A stretch of 9,232 nt of DNA from Gammaproteobacteria bacterium (lineage in GTDB: Bacteria; Pseudomonadota; Gammaproteobacteria; Arenicellales; UBA868): contig DPVA01000058.1 of NCBI GenBank assembly GCA_003529705.1, positions 11,937 to 21,168 on the forward strand, given 5' to 3'. Below are positions 6,448 through 9,232 of this stretch, in pieces (position 1 is the first letter of the stretch; the number at the start of each line of letters is the position of its first letter). Below the pieces are notes generated by a model. That model worked only from the letters and a program-made list of their open reading frames with translations, ran no database searches and was not told where the DNA came from. Position numbers and translations under genes: made by a program.

Positions 6448-6948
6448 TCAGGTATTTCGGCGGGCAGCGGTCACCATCAGCGCACTGAGCGTGAGATACC
6501 AGAAAAGCGTCCACCATGGCATCGAGAGGCCCAAGAACACCCAAGAGACGTCAGCACACTCTCCTGATCCGGTGAAGGCCTTTTGCAGGGCATCAGCCAG
6601 CGGCATATTAGACAGCATGAACTCAAGCCCGGGCCCGCATTCCGGCACCCGGTCTGCCGACAGGCTCTGAAGATAGATATGCCACCCCGCGACGATGGTG
6701 CCCAGAATTCCCGCCACCGCTGCGAGCGAAGCGTAGGCATTGCGGCCGATCCTCCCAGGGTTGTGAATAGCCCCGATTAGCGCGATGCATCCCAGCAATA
6801 TGAATGCCATCCGTTGAAAGATGCATAGCGGGCAGGGGTCGAGAAAGTCCCGGTATTGCATCCAGTAGGCGTAACCGAGGAGGCCGGCGCAGGCAAGAAA
6901 AACGACCAGCCCGGCGGCGCGGAACATCGAAGGCGACTTAAAAGACAC
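6448..6948 (-). CDS. dsbB: Disulfide bond formation protein DsbB
   Basis: DsbB is the inner-membrane quinone reductase that reoxidises periplasmic DsbA and passes electrons to ubiquinone or menaquinone. The protein has about 166 residues and four hydrophobic segments, near 9-29, 45-62, 73-93 and 142-160. The first redox pair is the CPLC motif (Cys39 and Cys42) directly after the first helix, and the second pair is Cys104 and Cys131 in the large periplasmic loop. That loop also contains PLADALQKAF and the ECADVSWVFLGLSMPWWTL segment typical of DsbB. The start is either GTG at 6948 or ATG at 6927 (MFRAAGL). An in-frame TAA lies just upstream of the GTG, so no longer form is possible, and the ribosome binding site is poor for both. 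No dsbA is in the window. Confidence 0.95.
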   Translation of the reverse strand: MSFKSPSMFRAAGLVVFLACAGLLGYAYWMQYRDFLDPCPLCIFQRMAFILLGCIALIGAIHNPGRIGRNAYASLAAVAGILGTIVAGWHIYLQSLSADRVPECGPGLEFMLSNMPLADALQKAFTGSGECADVSWVFLGLSMPWWTLFWYLTLSALMVTAARRNT

Positions 6949-7166
6949 CCTGGGATTTTACCGCGACCTTGTGCAGTCACCGAAAGGCTTTGTTGACGGG
7001 CAGTCACGCGGCCGGGCGAGTGGGTAGTATCCACCTCGCCACCCAAGCGATTGCAAAATCATTTCTCTCAGTTCATCGATGTCGGACGCATTGCCACAAA
7101 GGATCGTACTGTTAGTGGCGATGAGGCCCGCGGCCCGAACTGAAACTTAAAGAGGTTGATTTCTCA

Positions 7167-7198
7167 GTGGTTAGATGATTCAGCTGGATGTTAACCAC
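7167..7198. repeat. Inverted repeat with 7-bp arms
   Basis: GTGGTTA (7167-7173) and TAACCAC (7192-7198) are perfect inverted arms around an 18-nt loop that contains CAGCTG. There is no T-tract on either side. It could be a regulator site or an RNA structure upstream of dsbB. I considered an integron attC site, but the conserved core boxes are not convincing. Confidence 0.35.
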
Positions 7199-7276
7199 AA
7201 CGTGCGGTGACTACTGGGGATCAGCGCAGACCCAACCTGTCGGACGTTTCATTCCGTGACCGTAAACCTAGTCTGC

Positions 7277-7296
7277 GCCGGGTTTCTGTGCCCGGC
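7277..7296. terminator. GC-rich hairpin, possible terminator of the lipoprotein gene
   Basis: GCCGGG (7277-7282) pairs with CCCGGC (7291-7296) across an 8-nt loop. It lies about 75 bp beyond the stop of the minus-strand lipoprotein gene, so it could end that transcript. Neither strand has a T-tract after the stem, which makes an intrinsic terminator doubtful. Confidence 0.25.
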
Positions 7297-7370
7297 TAGT
7301 ACAGTTCGACAGAGTGGCAGTTGCGAGAACAATGAGTACAGCGTTTCCAATCAGGCAGTTGACCTGCATC

Positions 7371-7550
7371 TCAGCGTCTTCCAGAGCATACCCATCCCGC
7401 AGGCTTGGAAACGGGGTTACCGGGGCAGTATACCGAGCCGCTTTCTACCGGTATCGTGGTGGCCTTGCATCCGGCAAGAAAAAACAGCAATGCACAGCCA
7501 GAGAGCGTTCGGATAACAAAGCTTCGCGTTTGTGATTTAAATGGTTTCAC
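7371..7550 (-). CDS. Very small predicted lipoprotein (59 residues)
   Basis: This is a short lipoprotein with a classical signal. The N-terminus is basic (MKPFKSQTRSFVIR), followed by the hydrophobic stretch TLSGCALLFF and the lipobox LAGC, in which Cys28 would be lipidated. The mature part is only 32 residues and contains PVESGSVYCPGN and GWVCSGRR, giving one further Cys pair (Cys42 and Cys55) that could form a disulfide. I start it at the GTG at 7548-7550 because AAGGA lies at good spacing upstream; the frame is open further up, to 7652, but that part is not signal-like. The six-cysteine secreted protein is divergent, 165 bp away. The protein resembles small outer-membrane or periplasmic lipoproteins in general layout but matches no family I can name. 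Confidence 0.72.
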   Translation of the reverse strand: MKPFKSQTRSFVIRTLSGCALLFFLAGCKATTIPVESGSVYCPGNPVSKPAGWVCSGRR

Positions 7551-7673
7551 TGCGTTCCTTGTGATCACTTCGCCAGGACCCCCTTGGGTGGACTGGTTTT
7601 GACAAACTGGCCATCGGTGGCACATTCTCTCGGTATCGAGCCATCTCAGCAAGCATTTCGGCCCCCTAAACCA

Positions 7674-7693
7674 GTTCCTCCATATGGAGGGAC
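7674..7693. promoter_or_regulatory. 20-bp dyad upstream of the six-cysteine protein gene
   Basis: CCTCCATATGGAGG (7677-7690) is a perfect 14-bp palindrome. It extends to 20 bp (7674-7693) with only one mismatched pair (T7676/G7691). It ends 22 bp before the ATG at 7716. A TATAGT box at 7701-7706 follows, so the dyad overlaps the place where a -35 box would lie, as expected for a repressor operator. The centre has no loop, which argues against a terminator. Confidence 0.45.
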
Positions 7694-7715
7694 ACCACGA
7701 TATAGTCTATTCAAT

Positions 7716-8036
7716 ATGTGGAGAGTCCCAAGAGCGTGTCTGATAAGCCTCGGACTGATTTTGTACACCGGACTGGCGTGGAGTTTGCCTGAATGCAAGA
7801 CCCCCCAGGGCCTTAATTCTGACGACGCGGCGAACTACTGCATGATCCATACCTTTCGTACCGCTTGCTTGCTGGGTTTGGGATACGACCTTGAAAAAGG
7901 AAACTGGACCGTCATGCGTTCACACTACGAGGGCTGCACGATCAAGGGCTGTGACCAGTTTCTGGAGGAGACCGGCGCCCTTTCAGAGTCGCTGTTTGAG
8001 AAAGCGTGTAATTTTGTTCAGTTTGACCGGCGCTGA
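7716..8036 (+). CDS. Exported six-cysteine hypothetical protein, 106 residues
   Basis: I do not recognise this protein. It starts with a signal peptide: basic MWRVPR, a hydrophobic core (ACLISLGLILYTGLA), and a likely cleavage after AWS (residue 23) before LPECK. The mature protein of about 83 residues carries six cysteines (27, 42, 51, 74, 79 and 98), enough for three disulfides. It is otherwise soluble and partly helical (FEKACNFVQFDRR end). The ATG at 7716 lacks a nearby Shine-Dalgarno sequence, but TATAGT at 7701-7706 would place transcription start almost at the ATG, so a leaderless message is possible. The frame is open back to 7584, but that part lacks signal character. The endings EKAC and EGC faintly recall cysteine-rich Sel1/Hcp helical repeats. 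This is not enough to assign the family. Confidence 0.75.
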   Translation: MWRVPRACLISLGLILYTGLAWSLPECKTPQGLNSDDAANYCMIHTFRTACLLGLGYDLEKGNWTVMRSHYEGCTIKGCDQFLEETGALSESLFEKACNFVQFDRR

Positions 8037-8050
8037 GCGCTACAACGCTC
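8035..8050. terminator. Weak hairpin between convergent genes
   Basis: GAGCG (8035-8039) pairs with CGCTC (8046-8050) across a 6-nt loop. It overlaps the stop codon of the exported protein and sits in the 21-bp gap before the convergent dehydrogenase stop. The stem is only 5 bp and lacks a T-tract, so it is at best a weak shared terminator. Confidence 0.25.
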
Positions 8051-8057
8051 CCGGGTC

Positions 8058-8816
8058 TTAACTGCGTAGATAGGAAGCCCCGTTGACATCGATGATGGCG
8101 CCGGTTGAGAACTCCGCTCCGGCCGAAGCCAGAAACAGAACTGCATGAGCTACTTCTTCGGGTTTTGCAACCCGCCCCAGCGGACTCTGGCATCGCACGG
8201 CATCTCCGCCGGGTCCCTCGAGGACTGTGCTCGCCATATCTGTTTCGACGAATCCCGGGGCTACGGCGCTGACAAAGATGCCCAGCGGCGCGAGTTGCTG
8301 GGCAAGGGATTGGGTGAGCGCGTTAAGGCCAGCTTTGCTGGCGCCATAAGCAGGGCAGCGCGGTTCCCCGCGAAAGGCACCGCGCGAACTGACATTCACG
8401 ATCCGCCCGCCCCCGGATTGACGCATATGCTGCACCGCGTGCCAGCAGAGGTTGGCGGGCCCCGTGAGATTGACGGTGAGTGTATGCTGCCAATGATGTT
8501 GCCAATCCTCGTACGACACCTCGTCTACGGGGTGCGCCTCAAAAATGCCGGCGTTGTTGACCAGAATGTCGAGACCCCCAAGATCGGTTACCGTTTTGGT
8601 GACCAGTTGCGCCACCGCATCGGGATTGGCAACATCGCCGGCACATAGCGTATGGCCGGTTCCAGGCAGTTCAGCCAGGGTTGTTTCTGCAGCGCTTTGG
8701 TTGGTCTCGTAGTGTACTGCTACCCTAGCACCGGCGCCCGCGAACTGAAGGGCGATTGCGCGGCCAATCCCCCGTGATGCTCCCGTGACCAGGACCCTTT
8801 TTTCATCAAAGCGCAT
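8058..8816 (-). CDS. Short-chain dehydrogenase/reductase (classical SDR, FabG-like)
   Basis: This is a complete 252-residue classical SDR, an NAD(P)H-dependent oxidoreductase with a Rossmann fold. The cofactor motif is TGASRGIG (11-18), the structural motif NNAG is at 87-90, and the catalytic tetrad is Asn116, Ser144, Tyr157 and Lys161 (YGASK). The spacings equal those of E. coli FabG (Asn110, Ser138, Tyr151 and Lys155). PGFVETDM (187-194) and the C-terminal FLASAGAEFSTGAIIDVNGA are also typical. It resembles 3-oxoacyl-ACP reductase, but many such proteins are sugar, steroid or catabolic dehydrogenases, and no fatty-acid genes are near. The ATG at 8814-8816 lacks a clear ribosome binding site. 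It lies 22 bp after the EamA transporter on the same strand, so translation may depend on that upstream gene. Confidence 0.94.
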   Translation of the reverse strand: MRFDEKRVLVTGASRGIGRAIALQFAGAGARVAVHYETNQSAAETTLAELPGTGHTLCAGDVANPDAVAQLVTKTVTDLGGLDILVNNAGIFEAHPVDEVSYEDWQHHWQHTLTVNLTGPANLCWHAVQHMRQSGGGRIVNVSSRGAFRGEPRCPAYGASKAGLNALTQSLAQQLAPLGIFVSAVAPGFVETDMASTVLEGPGGDAVRCQSPLGRVAKPEEVAHAVLFLASAGAEFSTGAIIDVNGASYLRS

Positions 8817-8838
8817 CAGCTAAGAGTAGCTCAGATGA

Positions 8839-9232
8839 TTATCCGGGAGAAGTGTATCCGCCCGCTTTTCGTGCGGTAAGCCATCCGGCCGCAATAATGG
8901 CGATGACACCGAATGTGGCGAGACCATCAAGCGTGTCCCCCCAAAACAGGTAACCCAGAATCACGGCGAAGGGTATGGCGGTGAAGAAAAAAGGCGCAAT
9001 AAAGGTGATTTCACCGAGGCGTACCGCCATAATCATCAGCGGAAAGGCCGCACTCACCAATACTGCGGATACCAAGATGCCCGCAGTCATTTTCCAGCCG
9101 AAAGACTGCCACTCAAAGATGCTGACGATTCCGGCGCCGCCCGCGACAACCAGCACCGTAATGAAGGCAATTTGCAGTGGGTGGGCCGAGGGCTCGATAA
9201 AGCGGGTCGAGATCTCCCGCAAGGCACTCGCT
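8839..9232 (-). CDS. EamA/DMT-type transporter (5' part outside window)
   Basis: This is the C-terminal half of a drug/metabolite-type (EamA, 10-helix) permease. The frame is open to the right edge (upstream residues read ...ASALREISTRF), so the TTG at 9220-9222 is not the real start. The segment ALREISTRFI is a typical start of the second EamA repeat. Four hydrophobic segments follow: AFITVLVVAGGAGIVSIF, MTAGILVSAVLVSAAFPLMI, ITFIAPFFFTAIPFAVILGY and LATFGVIAIIAAGWLTA. The family motif around ITFIAPFFF...FWGDTLDG is preserved. The protein ends with ARKAGGYTSPG. The dehydrogenase gene follows 22 bp later on the same strand, suggesting a shared transcript. Substrates of such permeases (amino acids, purines, cofactors and others) cannot be predicted from this half. 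Confidence 0.9.
   Translation of the reverse strand, partial: ASALREISTRFIEPSAHPLQIAFITVLVVAGGAGIVSIFEWQSFGWKMTAGILVSAVLVSAAFPLMIMAVRLGEITFIAPFFFTAIPFAVILGYLFWGDTLDGLATFGVIAIIAAGWLTARKAGGYTSPG

Larger units (their letters stand above)
6949..7370. other. Gene-poor stretch upstream of dsbB
   Basis: I find no convincing gene in these 422 bases. The stretch should hold the dsbB promoter: on the minus strand TAAAAT (6960-6955) lies just before the GTG start, but no good -35 is apparent. It also contains an 18-nt-loop inverted repeat (7167-7198), a GC-rich hairpin (7277-7296), and GCAGTCAC twice (6973-6980 and 7000-7007). Plus-strand frames around 7256-7535 cross the lipoprotein gene and look like its shadows. 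Confidence 0.5.

Noticed and set aside
7167..7198. Integron attC site
   Set aside because: The arms are inverted, but the expected core boxes and asymmetry are not seen, and there is no integrase or cassette array.
7599..7627. Promoter from TTGACA at 7599-7604
   Set aside because: The -35 match is perfect, but the sequence 17 bp on (ACATTC) is a poor -10 and no gene starts soon after.
8145..8648. Plus-strand 167-codon frame opposite the dehydrogenase
   Set aside because: It is antisense to a clear SDR with all catalytic residues, and its own product shows no motif.
1..9232. Mobile elements, CRISPR arrays, tRNA or rRNA genes
   Set aside because: Reading both strands, I saw no transposase or integrase motifs, regularly spaced repeats, or cloverleaf or rRNA sequences.

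Overview
The window looks like a chromosomal segment of a Gram-negative proteobacterium, most likely a free-living (perhaps marine) gammaproteobacterium. This is inferred from a DsbB-type inner-membrane oxidoreductase, a lipobox lipoprotein, a tripartite tricarboxylate transporter (TctA) permease, Shine-Dalgarno starts and moderately GC-rich coding sequence. No rRNA, tRNA, CRISPR array, transposase, integrase or phage gene is visible. The species cannot be named from the sequence alone.

Left part (1-2687): the C-terminal half of a TctA permease enters from the left edge. It is followed on the same strand by a complete amidase-signature hydrolase with a very strong ribosome binding site. A small cupin is convergent to the amidase. 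Together these suggest uptake and breakdown of an organic acid or amide.

Middle part (2688-5407): a series of small genes on alternating strands. They are an unrecognised 76-residue protein behind a perfect 16-bp palindrome, a DUF861-type cupin, a divergent 2-oxoglutarate/Fe(II) oxygenase of the prolyl-4-hydroxylase type, a convergent antibiotic-biosynthesis-monooxygenase-fold protein, and a two-helix membrane protein followed by a RidA-family deaminase. Nearly all are small single-domain metabolic or detoxification proteins. The strand switches rule out a single operon.

Right-middle (5408-8036): about 1 kb (5408-6447) has no recognisable gene. Next come dsbB on the minus strand, another gene-poor stretch of about 420 bp with inverted repeats, a tiny minus-strand lipoprotein, and a divergent gene for a short exported protein with six cysteines in its predicted mature part. 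DsbB keeps DsbA oxidised, so the six-cysteine protein is a plausible client of the pathway. That link is inference.

Right end (8058-9232): a minus-strand pair reads from an EamA/DMT-type transporter, cut by the window edge, into a classical short-chain dehydrogenase/reductase.

The window shows no clear defence system or other novel multi-gene machine. The most unusual items are the 1-kb orphan region with TTGA-chained reading frames, the two palindromes in front of unknown small proteins, and the six-cysteine exported protein.
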